A stretch of DNA of 64,000 bases from Phaeosaccion multiseriatum (GCA_965112735.1 OZ218964.1:1798001-1862000), one strand, 5' to 3'. Shown: positions 23,198 to 33,878, counted from the first letter of the stretch. Program-made: numbers and translations. Notes: generated by a model from the letters alone, not told the origin.

Positions 23198-25426
23198 ATG
23201 CCGTTGTCAAAGAGAAGGCGGCCACCCGAGGCGCCAGGCCTTGCGGGCAGGTACAGCGTGAAGCAACCAGAGCAGGCCTCGTCCGAGAGAGCTGCGCCTC
23301 CCCCGCGGCTTATTGCAAGGCTGAGGGCGTCTGGCAAGCTCCCACCAGACGACTCTGCCCGAGTTGCATGTGGCCCCTTGGGAGATACGCCTCCCGAAAG
23401 AGGCGATGCAAGAGAGGGAGGGGCCGAACTTCGTTTGGGGCGCACGGAGGGAGCCAGGCGGGACTCCACAGAAGGCTTGCAGGCGGAGAGTAAAGCCCAC
23501 GCTACTCCTCTACTGGACACGTCGCAGCAGGTAACTACGATTGTTCCCCAAACAACGGTGTTTGCTCCAGTTTGTGGGCCGTCGCAGCAGCGGCAGCCCT
23601 TCAAGCTCCGCTGTGTGAGAAGGGCCGAGGCTGCTGCGGCACGGGTGGCAGCCAAACAAGCCCCGGCCCCATTGGACTTTAAGCGGTCTGCTGAGGTGAG
23701 GCAGCATCACGACGACGAGGGACGGAGAGAGCCGGAGAGCCGTGATGAGCACCCCGAACAGCAGCTACAACAGGAAGAGGAGGTGGAGCACCGACAGGAG
23801 CAAAGACAGGAGCACCGGCAGCAGCAACAGCAGCAGAAAGAGGAGCAACAATCGCAATGGCAAGAGGGTGAAGCGCTCGACAACGACAAAGAACCCTCGG
23901 ACGACAGAGGGAAGACTCTGTGTATCTCCCCGCCTGGGTCCCCTGCTCCGCCCTGCTCTCCCACTCTGTCCCCCTTGACTGAGCTTATGGAGTGGTCAAT
24001 CATGCCTGAGCAGCACGTGGTCTCGCCTCCTCCCATTATAAGGCCTGCTGCCCGAAATAGAAGGCAAAGAGTCGGGGCGGGGCGTGCGAGAAGGACAGGA
24101 GGAGGTGCACATGCCAAGAGTTGCTCTGCCATGGTCGTGTCTGCCACCGGCGCCAGCAGAAAGAAGAGCCCCCAAGCTGGACGAGAATCACTCGGAGCTC
24201 GGCCTCGGTCTCGAGCGAAGGACATTCCGCCACGGCCAGCGTGGCACTTAGGCACAGCCGTCCCCCACACAGGGGACGTTCTGTCAGTCAAAGCGCGACT
24301 ACTACAGCGGCAGGCGCAACAGACCAAACAGACGAAGCGACAGCAGCAGCAGCAGCAGCAGCAGCAACAGCAACAGCAGCAGCAGCACCACCAGGGCACG
24401 CGTCAGCGCGAGTCACGGCGCTCACCCCCGCGAGAGCGGTGGACGAGCAGCAGCGGCAGGGGGCGAGGAGGAGCCCCACATGGGTACGCTTACAGCAAAG
24501 ACGAGCACACGCGTCTGAGTCGCAGTCTTCCGCCAGCTGTGAGCAAAAGGGGCCACAGAAGCAGTAGCAGTAGCAGTAGCACCAGCACCAGCACTGTCTT
24601 GAACGCTTGCCCGCCGCCGCCCCTCTGCTTGGACGAGGGAAGACCGCCTGCGTTTCCGGGCAAGTCAGCAAGAAAGAGGAGAGAAGGGAGGGCGCATAGT
24701 CTGAGCCCTACCCGGGCGGGGCCGCACGGCTTCAGCTCCAACAGCAGCCTGAGGGACGGGGAGGCAGTCACGCTTCTCGCTCTGTGGGCGGAGGGGGTGC
24801 CGGCCTCTGTTCAACACGATCCTGCACACGTTGCCCATATGCCCGCCAAGGAGCTGGAGCTGCTGCTCCGGCTTAATCTCGCCATTCAGCCGGTAAGGGA
24901 GGCGCGAGGAGGGATATGTGGTTCCTTTGAGTTGGGGAGGGGGGGAAGAGACCTTCCTCCTGTATTTATCTCTCACCACCCCTTTGTCATTTACGTATGT
25001 ATTTATGTTTCGGTGTCATGCGACAGGCAAGAGGAGGGGAGCCCGAAAGCGCAGTGGTTGTTGCTTTGCAGCGGTTTGCAGATTACCTGGACCGCGTGCT
25101 GCATTCCCACTCTCGACGCCTGCTGCTCTCCTCCGCCTACCCTTACGGGCCTTACATGGCGCTCCGACACACGCGCCCACAGGATCTGAAGCAGGTGAGC
25201 AGGCACAGCCCCCCCCCCTTCCCGCCCACACAGAGAGTCCATGCATGTGCCTGACTAACTGGAAACCACCCTCCCACGACAGGCGTTTGGCGAGCTGTTT
25301 GATGACGAGTGGGTGAGCGCTTTGCAGCAGCGCTTGGGGCGCTTCCTCGCAGCTTGCGGTGTTCGTCGCAGTGGGGCGCTCGTGGCGACGCCTACGATGA
25401 ATATTGGGAAGATACTTACCGTGTAG
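23198..25426 (+). CDS. orphan Gln/Arg/Ser-rich protein with a short conserved-looking C-terminus
   Basis: Exons 23198..24892, 25027..25194 and 25283..25426 (668 residues, phase 0 throughout). The first 560 residues are low-complexity: Gln/Glu runs, a poly-Gln block (24342-24388), Pro and Ser stretches. The C-terminal part looks ordered and helical: AKELELLLRLNLAIQP joined to RFADYLDRVLHSHSRRLLL, GPYMALRHTRPQDLKQ, then FGELFDDEWVSALQQRLGRF. Exon 2 may start at 25072 instead of 25027; both acceptors are in phase. No function is recognised. Poly-Gln plus basic tracts suggest a nuclear or RNP protein, but that is only inference. Confidence 0.7.
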
Positions 25427-25658
25427 ATATGTAAATACACCACAGTGGTGGACGGAACGGTTTCGATCCGCTTCTTTTGCACCTCTCGCTAGCTCACACC
25501 ACTGCTGCTGCGAGAAAGCTTCCAAAGCTTCCCCGTAGCCCCCCCTCCGGAGCTAGGAAAGCCCGCCATGTGCTCCTCTCGCTCACATGAGAAGGAACAG
25601 ACTTCTCTCTTCTCTCGGTAAATTCTCACTCACTGTATGCTTGTAAACGACGGCGGGG

Positions 25659-26484
25659 TCAGCCGTCTTGTTCATCTCCCAGACAGGCTTGTACAGCTGC
25701 AATGGAGCAAGGACAAAAGGAAGGTGGTGTGTAATGATTGAGGGACACTGCTGGTAGCTTGCCCGAGCCAGACCTGACCCTCCGACCCCCCGATCCTCGC
25801 CCCCCCTCCTCCACGGACCTTCATGCATCAACTCGGGCATGAGGGGCTGCAGCCCGAGAGGCTCGGACAGAGTCCACGTCACGTGCGGGTGTCTCACCGC
25901 CGCCTCCCCCAGCAGTGACGGGATATCGGACGTGACGTGCCGGCCAGGAGACAGGAAGAACGGATGGAGGACCACGTGCGTGGCGCCTTGCTCCACGCAC
26001 TTGGTAAAGGCTTGGTCGATGGAGGGCTCAGCCAACTCCATGTGGGCGATTTCCACCGTACTAAAGGAGAGTGAGGTGTCGCTTCGTCCCTGTAGGCCAA
26101 AGCGCGAGAGAGCAAGAGGGAGTGTTATCGTCTGGTGTCCTACTGGGGGAAATAGTGATGCAAGTATGTCCTCACCTGGCCAAAGGCTAGAAACCTGTCC
26201 GCCACCTCCTGCAGCATGTCATTTGCCGTAGCCTTTCGCGAGCCATGGTCGCAGATGATAACGGCCACATTTCTCCCTTTCTCTGGCTGCTTCGAGCCCT
26301 CACCGCCCCCCGAGACACTGGACGCCAGGGCATTGTGTCGCTCACGTGCTTCTCGAGTTAATGTCGATCGTGAGAAGGCCACTGCGTGTAGCGGTGACCG
26401 CCCGCACTGTGCGATGAAGGCATGGGAGGAGGTCGCAAGCAATAGCAAGATGGACACAAAGACCTCTAAGAGTAGGTGCCCCAT
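25659..26484 (-). CDS. single-domain CbiX/SirB-type sirohydrochlorin chelatase, plastid-targeted
   Basis: Exons 26176..26484, 25819..26089 and 25659..25696 (205 residues). The N-terminus is a signal peptide (MGHLLLEVFVSILLLLATSS, then HAF) followed by a basic transit-like stretch, a bipartite plastid signal. The chelatase core shows VAVIICDHGSRKATANDM with the metal-site His in DHGSR, then AHMELAEPSIDQAF, and LHPFFLSPGRHVTSDIP with the second His of the L-x-PGRH motif. It inserts iron (siroheme) or cobalt into sirohydrochlorin; in a photosynthetic eukaryote siroheme for plastid nitrite/sulfite reductases is the likely product. The last exon is short and supported mainly by phase, ending QACLGDEQDG. 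Divergent from the CCDC81-like gene. Confidence 0.87.
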
Positions 26485-26633
26485 GCGGAAGAAAGAAGGT
26501 GGCTCGACGGGGGAGGTGGAGGATTGGAATAAGTCAACGACAGTCGTCGGAGCGGACGTTACCTTTTCTTCCACCTGTATCGGTCCTTCTCCATCGACAT
26601 GGATGGTGTGAGCAAAGAAGCAGCAGGGTGATT
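26485..26633. promoter_or_regulatory. divergent promoter, chelatase and CCDC81-like genes
   Basis: 149 bases separate the two start codons. The minus frame is open to 26574, so the chelatase could start slightly upstream, but the signal-peptide Met at 26484 fits better. Confidence 0.4.
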
Positions 26634-28561
26634 ATGAAGAGTGTGAAGGAGATGCTGGCGAGATGTGACAGGGAACTTGCCTGCTCGCAGCAGGACCTGA
26701 CGAGGGTGTGGAATGCGATGGTCCATACAGTGGGGGAAGCCCTCGACGTGGGGAGAGGTGTCATTCTCCCTGACTTTGGTAGTATAGTATTCCTTGTTCC
26801 CTCTGAAAGAGAAGGTACCAGCGCCAAGAAGAAGGGGTGCGTGTTTCTCCTGAGCAACAAGTTCGCGGGCCAGTACGGAGCCCGCAGCTCGAAGATGGGG
26901 AGGAGCCTGCTTTCGCCTTCCAGACCGGTGAGCGAAGCAGGGCATTGAGCCCGACCTTCGACCCAATCATGCGATTCTAATCCTTTCTTCTTTGCCGCGT
27001 TTCCCAGCTGCCTCTGTCCAAGATTTCTGCACTGAGTGGCTTGTCAAGAGACCACGCGAAGGATGCTCTAGCGGCCATCTTTGACTGCATAGGGCGGGCT
27101 GTGCGTCGAGGTGCGGACGTCCGCATTGGCTTTGGCAGAGTAGGCACCTTCGCGTGCCATGCTCGGTGCATAAGTTTCCGCTTCAAAAATGGTTTCGCCA
27201 GGGAGCTCACGGCTATGTCTGGTCCGACGGCCGATATCGACAAGTACGTCACACAGGCAGTGAGTGCGCTCAACCCAGCGGCCGAGAGGAAGAATCGGGC
27301 AGTCACCGCGAGGACTGCCTTTCGCGAGGAGGAGCCTCCACGAAGCTGCCGTAGCGCGTGGTCGGAGCGCCGCAGGGCTGCAAGTGCGGTGGGGAAAGCA
27401 GCAACAGCAGCAGCAGAAGCAGAAGCAGCGGAAGCTCCAGCAGTACGAAGAGAAGAGGGCCCGCTCCAGGACACTTCTCCTGGCCAAGGTCGCTCTTCTC
27501 GCAGCTCACGGCGAGCACCATTTGAAAACCCGGAGGTGGACTCTACAGCCAGCAGGTACGCGCCTACATACAGCCAGCCAGCCTCCCCGTTGTCGTCGTC
27601 GTCGTCGTCGTCGTCCTCCTCCTCCTCCTCCTCCTCCTCCTCCTCCTCCTCCTCCTCCTCCTCCTTTGGTTCTCGCCTGCCCGTTAAGCAAGCCCAAACG
27701 AATGATTTGCATTGTCTCGGACCCACAACAGCAGTGACAGGGGAGCCTCAGGCTCTCGCGGGCTCTTTCCCACGTGCATCCCCCGGTTGAACCACGGCTG
27801 CATGGCACTTCGGGTAAGAGGAGGAGTGAGACATGTTTGCATGGTTGAGAGCAAGTATGACCACTCGCTCCACTCCCTGCTCCTCTCATGTAGCCCACAA
27901 AGGCCGCGGAAGCCACCTCGGTGGAGGCAGGAAAGCGCTTTCGAGAGAAAGTTACGCGCCACCGCCAACGAGAAGAGAAAATACTCAAGGAAGGGAGGGA
28001 GAACCTGCAGATGCAGTGGGGAAAGTACGCAGACGACCAAGAGCAGGAGCAAAAAAAGAGGATCGAAATACTCAAGACCATCACGGTAGGACAAAGGAAG
28101 GGCGGATCGTGATTCTTTAGCAAGCCCCCGGTTGATATATGTATACATTCATTTGAGCCTTCCCTTCGCTTCCCTTACTTTCATGCCTCCACCCCCAACG
28201 AGAGTAGGAGCAAGCTCGAGAACAGCGCCTCTCTCGGAAGAAGGACGAAGAGGACCAAAAGAGAGACGCGGCGAATGGAGGGTCCTTCCACCCCGGGGTG
28301 GGCACGGGCAACATCCTGGAGAGAGAAGCGAGGCAAAGGAGGGCGTGGTGCGCGACCTTGGGCAGCCAGGTGGAGGCAAGGAGAGAGCACAGGAGGGTCG
28401 AGGAGGGAGCTCGAAAAGCCGCGGAGGCCTACATGATGAGTGCTCTGGACAAAGAGATTACCGTAGATAGGATTAGAGAGTTCAAGGTGAGCAAGTGGTT
28501 TCTGGGTTGTGGTTCGTGGTTGGAGAGGGAAGGCAGTGATTCTGTTTCGCCAACCCGCCCC

Positions 28562-28605
<44 letters not shown>

Positions 28606-28813
28606 CTCTTTTCTTCTCTCGTCCGTTTCATGTCCCTTTCTCTCTCTCTTTCTCTCTCCTCATCGTGGTCCGTCCTGGTCTGTCTTGTCCTTTCCACAGG
28701 TGGCCCAAGAGGACCGCCGCTTCATGGCCGCAGCGTGGAAGGCACAAGCCGCGGGGGCGGAGGAAATGAGAGAGGCCCGACGGGAGGGAATGCTCGACAA
28801 AGTCTGTAGCTAG
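26634..28813 (+). CDS. CCDC81-like protein with tandem eukaryotic HU domains and coiled coil
   Basis: Exons 26634..26927, 27008..27555, 27732..27813, 27894..28085, 28208..28486 and 28700..28813 (502 residues; every phase closes). Two HU-like units start the protein: VWNAMVHTVGEALDVGRGV with ILPDFGSIVF, then DHAKDALAAIFDCIGRAV with DVRIGFGRVGTFACH, the arrangement of CCDC81. Exon 3 holds a small Cys segment (FPTCIPRLNHGCMALR). The C-terminal half is coiled coil (GKRFREKVTRHRQREEKILK, then EQARE and RREHRRVEEGARKAAEAY). Splicing removes the GTC/CTC repeat 27595..27663, which otherwise looks like a poly-Ser ORF. CCDC81 is a centrosome/cilium protein in animals; the role here is inferred. Confidence 0.82.
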
Positions 28814-29434
28814 TTGGGACGAATAACCAACGTCGGTAGGACTGTAACTGAGGCCCAGCGCGGGCAGCAGCAATGTATGTAGAAGATTAGAGGGGGGTTG
28901 GAAGAAGAGCTACATGAGGTACATGCCCAGGTCCCTGGCCTGTGCGCTGCTGCGGCTGCTAACCACTGAGGCTGCCGCTCGCCTAGTTGAGCGAGTGAGC
29001 GACGCTAAGAATCAAACGATCCACTGGTCAGCCATCTCAGAGCCCCAAAGAGGCCGGGAAAGGAAGCTTGTGTCGTGGCTGCATGACTGCCAACAGCGAT
29101 TCATGCAGAGCACGTGTTGCTGGTGGGCTGGACGGCTGGTGGACTGGCACCGGACTGTGGAGTAACGGTGGAAGACTCGCGCGTTTCCACTCCCCGTCTC
29201 CGAGCTATGAAAGAGAATTCCCACCAATCGATCCTCTTCGTCACCGGAAGGCCCCTGGGCGCATCTGAGCCTTTTGTGGGTTGGAAGGGTGTAAGGGAAG
29301 ATCAGGAGACTACTCTACAGCGTACTCCTCTCCAGACCATTCAGGCCAATCGGTCAGACCCTATGAGTTAGGCGCACTCACCACTCACCCACTCTCCCGC
29401 TCAGTCGCTCACGCACGCACTCACGCACCCACTC

Positions 29435-29578
29435 TCGACCCCCGACACGCTATCGCCCACTTTCTTGATAGCGCGCGGGCTGGCGCCGGCCGATAGCGGA
29501 TAGCGAGCCGGCTGGCGCCGGCCGATAGCGGATAGCGCGCCGGCGATAGCGGATAGCGGATAGCGTGTCAGGGGTCGA
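29435..29578. mobile_element. MITE-like foldback element, copy 1
   Basis: A 144-base element with terminal inverted repeats: left TCGACCCCCGACACGCTATC, right the complement with one mismatch. It is bounded on both sides by CCACTC (29429..29434 and 29579..29584), a plausible 6-base target duplication, although the flanks are CACTC-rich. The interior is built of GATAGCG units and a repeated GGCTGGCGCCGGCCGATAGC block, so it can fold almost completely. It encodes nothing. A relative with the same ends lies at 53145. Confidence 0.7.
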
Positions 29579-29665
29579 CCACTCTCTCGCTCAGTCGCTC
29601 GCGCACTCACCCACCATCTCGCTCACGCACTCACCCACCCTCTCTCTCTCACTCGCTTACCGACT

Positions 29666-29699
29666 CACTCACTCACTCACTCACTCACTCACTCACTCC
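29666..29699. repeat. CACT tetranucleotide tract
   Basis: Pure tandem CACT/TCAC repeat of about eight units. Confidence 0.9.
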
Positions 29700-29872
29700 T
29701 CATACAGGGCGCCGCTGGTCCCTCTATTGCGTGCACTACGCGTGATACCGCGCACTCTCACACGCTCCCAGGATCCAGTTGGATTTTCATTGACATACTT
29801 CTCCCCTGCTCTCCTCTCCTCTTCTCTTCACAACCTTTGTCCCCTTAGTATCTTGAACCCTGTGCCGCCGAG

Positions 29873-30433
29873 ATGCCCGATGTTGAGGCGGTGGCAGTGG
29901 AAGCCGCCATTTGCCTGGGCATCCTGGGGCTCACCTTCACTCTGCATCTTGTAACCGGTTTAGGGCCCCTGTTCGACGATATGGTTAACCAGCCGCCTGC
30001 ACTTCACTTTATCCGCTTGGCGCTGAGCGCCCTCGGGGTGTACATTTGCTGTAGGCTAGGGTGCGCGTCCATCACAGCTGCGGTAAGCAAGAGCAGCGCG
30101 GCAGGGCGAGGTGCAAGCTCCAAGAGCGCGAGAGTGCTGGCTCTAGTCTTGGTGTCCTCTGTGGGAGCTTCGATTGCTATTGGAGCCATGCCTGGGGCGC
30201 TGAGGGAAAGCTTGTCGCGGTCATTATGGTCTGGTGGGGTGACGGTGTGGCTTCAGCAGCTGAAGAAGGAGCGACTGGTGGAGGAGCGCAACTGGGCGCT
30301 GCGGCTCTTGCTGTTACTGTTGGTGGCGGAAGCGGCGTTCAGGGCAGTCTCTGGCTGTATTACGCAGGTGTGGTTGCAATATTCCCGGAGGCCCCGAAGG
30401 AGGTACCACAAGCTCGCCGAGGAAAGGCAGTAA
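29873..30433 (+). CDS. orphan multi-span membrane protein
   Basis: A single exon of 186 residues. Hydrophobic spans are at about residues 10-30 (AAICLGILGLTFTLHLVTGL), 47-65 (RLALSALGVYICCRLG), 85-105 (VLALVLVSSVGASIAIGAMP) and 140-158 (LRLLLLLLVAEAAFRAVSG), followed by a basic C-terminus (RRPRRRYHKLAEERQ). It carries no signal or motif I recognise. Hydrophobicity, a clean start and a sensible length argue that it is real, but there is no family support. Confidence 0.55.
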   Translation: MPDVEAVAVEAAICLGILGLTFTLHLVTGLGPLFDDMVNQPPALHFIRLALSALGVYICCRLGCASITAAVSKSSAAGRGASSKSARVLALVLVSSVGASIAIGAMPGALRESLSRSLWSGGVTVWLQQLKKERLVEERNWALRLLLLLLVAEAAFRAVSGCITQVWLQYSRRPRRRYHKLAEERQ

Positions 30434-30862
30434 CAGCAGGAGCAGGAGGAGGAGCAGGAGGAGGAGGAGGAGGGGATTCTACTTATGTGTAGAGGTGCTG
30501 CTCTAGGAAGCCAGTCAAGAGACTTGCCACAGGGAATCGAATGACAATGGCTGGACTTTGCGGCAGCACCCACCAGCAGCAACCGGCACTAGCAGGACAA
30601 CAGGGGGCCATCCAAACCGACCCTGTTTTGTGTTTTGTGCACTATTGCTTCGCGCAAAGGGAGAGCAGCACTTGGCTCCTGCTGCCCATGTATATATTGC
30701 CACAGACCCCAGATACGCTATACATTTATACAATTGAGGTGTATGGCTTCTTGCCTCTTCCCTGCGACCTCCAGCAGTTCACTTCATCTTCACCATTTCC
30801 CTCCTTCAGAGGAGACCAAAACTGAAACACCGTCACCACTTCGTTTGTAGGCTGTTGAAGTG
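30434..30862. other. convergent 3' intergenic region
   Basis: Between the end of the membrane orphan and the stop codon of the minus-strand plastid protein. A GGA/GCAGGA run lies at 30436-30475; nothing else was seen. Confidence 0.6.
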
Positions 30863-32195
30863 CTACAAAAGCACTCGTTCCCATTCCATTTTTCGGCCGC
30901 TGCCGTCCTCCTTGTTCTCTCTCTCTCGGAATGTTTCGACTACATCGAGGCTCTTTTTATACACCCTCAGCTGCTCCGGTGAGACAAGGGAGGGACAAGA
31001 GACAGCGAAGGGGCAGGACGATGATCAGAAGGTGCGGGTTGAAAGAACGTCCTGCCTCACACGAGAATCCTTACCTTTCCCTTCTGATATCTGTGTCAAG
31101 GCGCGTTCACGTACAGCAGGGTAAAGGGAGAGAGGGAGGGAGGAGGAAGCAGGGAGAGCAAGGGAGTAACCAGCGGAGTGAGTGAGAGAAGCATGTGAGT
31201 GAGGGAGAGAGGGGGTAAGTGAGAGGGAGGGCGAGCGAGATGAGGGAGAGGAGGGGAATGTGGGATGGAGGGAGAGAGAGGAAGGGAGGAGGGAGTGAGG
31301 GAGAGAGGGCAAAAGCGAGAGAAAGGTGAGGGAGGGAGGGAGGGAGGGAGGGAGGGAGGGAGGGAGGGAGGGAGGGAGGGAGGGAGAGAGGGAGAGTAGG
31401 AGAGGGACGCAGCGAGAGGGAGGGAGGGACAGAGTGGGAGGGAGGGAGTGAGGTAAGGGCGAGGACAAGAGGGAGGAAGGAGGGAGACGAGAGGAGGGAG
31501 GGAGAGAGAGGGAGGTGGGAAGGGAGGGGGGGAGAGAGCGAGAGGGAGAGGGAGGCATGGAGGCAGGCAGGGAGGGTCGTAGCGCGTCACTGAGAGGACC
31601 ATGAAAGACTTTGCATACAGAAGAAAGGGAACTCACTTGTAGTGCGATATCACTCTCCGCACTTTGTAAACTTCCATTTTATGGGCGATTTTGTCTCCGA
31701 CTTTGGTGAGTGGATGGAGTGGGAACGTGCCGACGAGTGTTCGAGTGGGGCCGCTATCATCATACATGTCGTACACCTCGAAGGGTAATTCGTCCCGATT
31801 GTCCTGAGAGGGGGCAAGAGGGCTTTGGTGTTAGACAAAAGAACGGTGCTGGCTCTGTGACTCCTCCTTTTTTCTCCTCTCGCCTTTCAAACTAACGCCC
31901 CCCCTTTCCCCCCATCATAAGCACTCACTATTGGGACATGTTTGGGTTCTTTCTTCTTCTGCGTTTCTCTCTTCTTGTTCTTGCGATACGTTGTCGCATC
32001 TTCCCACGCTTCCTTTGCTTCCAGCAGCTCCTCTCCCGCCTCTCCCAAAACGTGTCCCGCCTCTCCCTCGTCCACTTTCCCCCTCACGCTGCTCGACACC
32101 GGTCTGCGCACCACAGGGGAGATGATGGGCGCAAAAGAGGAGCATAGAAGGGCCTTGCCCAGTAGCAAACAGCACCAAACCAGAATGCAATGCAT
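30863..32195 (-). CDS. small plastid-targeted protein with a 16-base exon
   Basis: Exons 31929..32195, 31637..31803, 31075..31090 and 30863..30970 (185 residues). The N-terminus is a signal peptide (MHCILVWCCLLLGKALLC) ending in SSFAP, a strong ochrophyte plastid motif, then an acidic/Lys-rich linker. The conserved-looking core is NRDELPFEVYDMYDDSGPTR, VGTFPLHPLTKVGDKI, VYKVRRVISHYKYQKGK and LRVYKKSLDVVETFRERE. The 16-base exon codes only KYQKGK across its joins and is supported by phase, both splice sites and the sensible YKYQKGKLRVYKK reading. The second intron (31091..31636) is mostly GGGA/AGAG purine repeat. Function not recognised; diverges from the tail-anchored gene. Confidence 0.75.
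31123..31570. repeat. polypurine GGGA/GAGA tract in an intron
   Basis: About 450 bases of almost pure purine on the plus strand, with a core of perfect GGGA at 31327..31386. It occupies an intron of the minus-strand plastid protein gene, giving a pyrimidine-rich pre-mRNA. Confidence 0.9.
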
Positions 32196-32311
32196 TGGAA
32201 GGGGGTGGACTGAGGTGGAGACGATTGAGTAAGCCATTTGTGAGTGGAGCACCAACTCACATAGTGAGCGACGCACCTCGAGGGGAAATAAAAACCCCCG
32301 TTCTTTCCGAT
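32196..32311. promoter_or_regulatory. divergent promoter, plastid protein and tail-anchored protein
   Basis: 116 bases separate the two start codons. No core motif was identified. Confidence 0.4.
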
Positions 32312-33090
32312 ATGAATCCCCATCAGCCGCCGCTACACCATCAGCCAGAGGAGGAGCTTCTGCAGCAGGCTATCGTCAAGCTTCCATGCGGCAAGGTATC
32401 AGAACCTGAGGAAGGGGGGAGCCCTCAATCTCTCGATATCCTCCCCTCGTGCTACCCCCCGCTTCTCCCTCTGCCTCTCCTTCTTTCCCCCGTCGCTCTC
32501 TTTGCCGGTGGCTCGCTCTCTGCCGTTAACTCATCGTATCTTTTGATTGTTTATTTACTTTATCCCAACCCTCAGTCAGTAGTTCTGCTGATTGCACCAA
32601 CAGAGACCGTGGGTGATGTCCAGAAGCGAGCGGTTTTGTGCTTTGAAGGGGCTGCAGGCTTGCTCCCACCGGCCCGCTTCCGTAGCCGCTCCAGGAACTA
32701 CTATATGCGAGACGGCTCTCACGTGCTCCGGGAGGACTCGGCGTGCCTCAGGGTCGGATGCCTGCAGCCCACAGGTCACATCAACTTGAGCCTTCATGGA
32801 AGGGAGAGAGGGGGCTGCTTCGTACTGAGCTTCTCCATCCTCTGCATCCTCGCCATGGCGGCGGGTAAGTGTGAGAGCAGGAGGAGGAGGAGGAGGAGGG
32901 GAAGAGGCAGAGCCCCAGTGGAGGCTGAGCTGGCCTCTCAGATCGTTGTTAATTCTCCGCCCCCCTTGCCGCTGTTGTGCTTCCCTCTCGAACCCCTACA
33001 GTGTCGAGTGTGTGCACGTGCGGGCTCTCTCTGTTCCTCTTCCCCCTCCTGGTACCTTGGCTGTTTGTGCTGCCCTTGTTCTTCTTGTGA
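32312..33090 (+). CDS. orphan C-terminally anchored protein, possible ubiquitin-like fold
   Basis: Exons 32312..32395, 32576..32864 and 33002..33090 (153 residues, phases close). The middle exon reads like a beta-grasp domain (SVVLLIAPTETVGDVQKRAV, then DGSHVLREDSACLRVG and GHINLSLHGRERGG). It is followed by hydrophobic stretches FVLSFSILCILAMAA and LSLFLFPLLVPWLFVLPLFF up to the stop, so the protein is probably membrane anchored at its C-terminus. The fold suggestion is weak pattern recognition only. Confidence 0.6.
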
Positions 33091-33429
33091 GCGGTAGGAG
33101 CTGTGCCCTCATTTTTGCCTGCGTAAAGGGCCTTGTGCGCTGGCCCAGTTCTGCCCATTTCTTGTATATTAGCCACACCCCTTCCAGATGAGAAAGTTGT
33201 CTTTTCTCGAGTTTTGATATAGTAAAGGAGTATACTTATGGCCAAGCATTGTAAATATCTAAATTTTAAGTAGGGCCTAACAAGCAAGGACAGAGAAAAA
33301 AAAAAAGGGTATTGTAATGTATTTTTACACAGCAATTCATCTCTGAGTGTCTCCGCTCCTTAGCCTGTGGCCGAGGCGAGCAAGCTCTCTTGGTCTCTCC
33401 TTCGGCGCTCTGGCCATCCCGCCTGTTAT

Positions 33430-33494
33430 ACTTAACCATGACGACGCGGATGTTACCATGGATGAAATGAACAGCGACCTTGGAGCAGAAGCAA

Positions 33495-33546
<52 letters not shown>

Positions 33547-33575
33547 TTCTGTCCAGTGGCGGTGAGTGAGTGCGT
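33430..33575 (+). pseudogene. relic of exon 2 of the OTU gene
   Basis: The segment reads DDADVTMDEMNSDLGAEATA followed by a poly-Ala/GCA run and a GTGAGTGCG donor-like end. The intact OTU gene at 38329..38461 reads DDNADVAMDEVDSAPGEEAT, poly-Ala, and the same donor. The match is at base level across the exon and its donor, but the relic lacks the neighbouring exons, so it is a partial duplicate about 4.9 kb upstream on the same strand. Confidence 0.7.
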
Positions 33576-33617
33576 TTGGATGACAGGACACCCACAGACT
33601 GAATAGCGCCCTCGCAG

Positions 33618-33878
33618 CTACGGTCCTGTTGTGTGCATGGCATTCGACCAGCTGAGCTTCAACCGCGGCCGCACCTTTCTCTTCGCTCGTCTGCTGCGGA
33701 TGGCCGCGGTTACGCCTGAGCCGACTATGCCGCCTGCGCCAAAGGAAGCCTCTATCGTCAACTGCTGCTGGCGCCGGTAGTCATGCTCTGTGCTGTGAGA
33801 TGAGGCGCAGCACAGCAGCAGGCCCTGTCGCCCACCGAGCAAAAGAAGCAGGGCACTGTGGACGCAAAGGGTTCTCAT
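33618..33878 (-). CDS. small ORF with signal-peptide-like N-terminus, uncertain
   Basis: An 86-residue reading that starts MRTLCVHSALLLLLGGRQG with a further hydrophobic LLLCCASS. It ends in a basic segment (RSRRAKRKVRPRLKLSW). The frame is open upstream to 33965. It could be a short secreted or membrane protein, or the last exon of a larger minus-strand gene. No family is recognised. Confidence 0.35.
   Translation of the reverse strand: MRTLCVHSALLLLLGGRQGLLLCCASSHSTEHDYRRQQQLTIEASFGAGGIVGSGVTAAIRSRRAKRKVRPRLKLSWSNAMHTTGP

Larger units (their letters stand above)
28814..29872. other. intergenic, repeat-rich; holds a MITE-like element
   Basis: No gene supported. It contains CACTC/TCACTCAC runs (29376-29435 and 29579-29700) flanking the inverted-repeat element at 29435..29578. 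A plus-strand ORF at 28914..29165 has no coding signature I trust. Confidence 0.6.

Noticed and set aside
27595-27663. Poly-Ser segment as part of the CCDC81-like protein
   Set aside because: A phase-2 donor at 27555 and an acceptor at 27731 remove it and restore the frame to the next exon; reading through leads to a stop before the next donor.
28914-29165. 83-residue plus-strand ORF
   Set aside because: No motif, unusual composition and no conserved pattern; probably chance.
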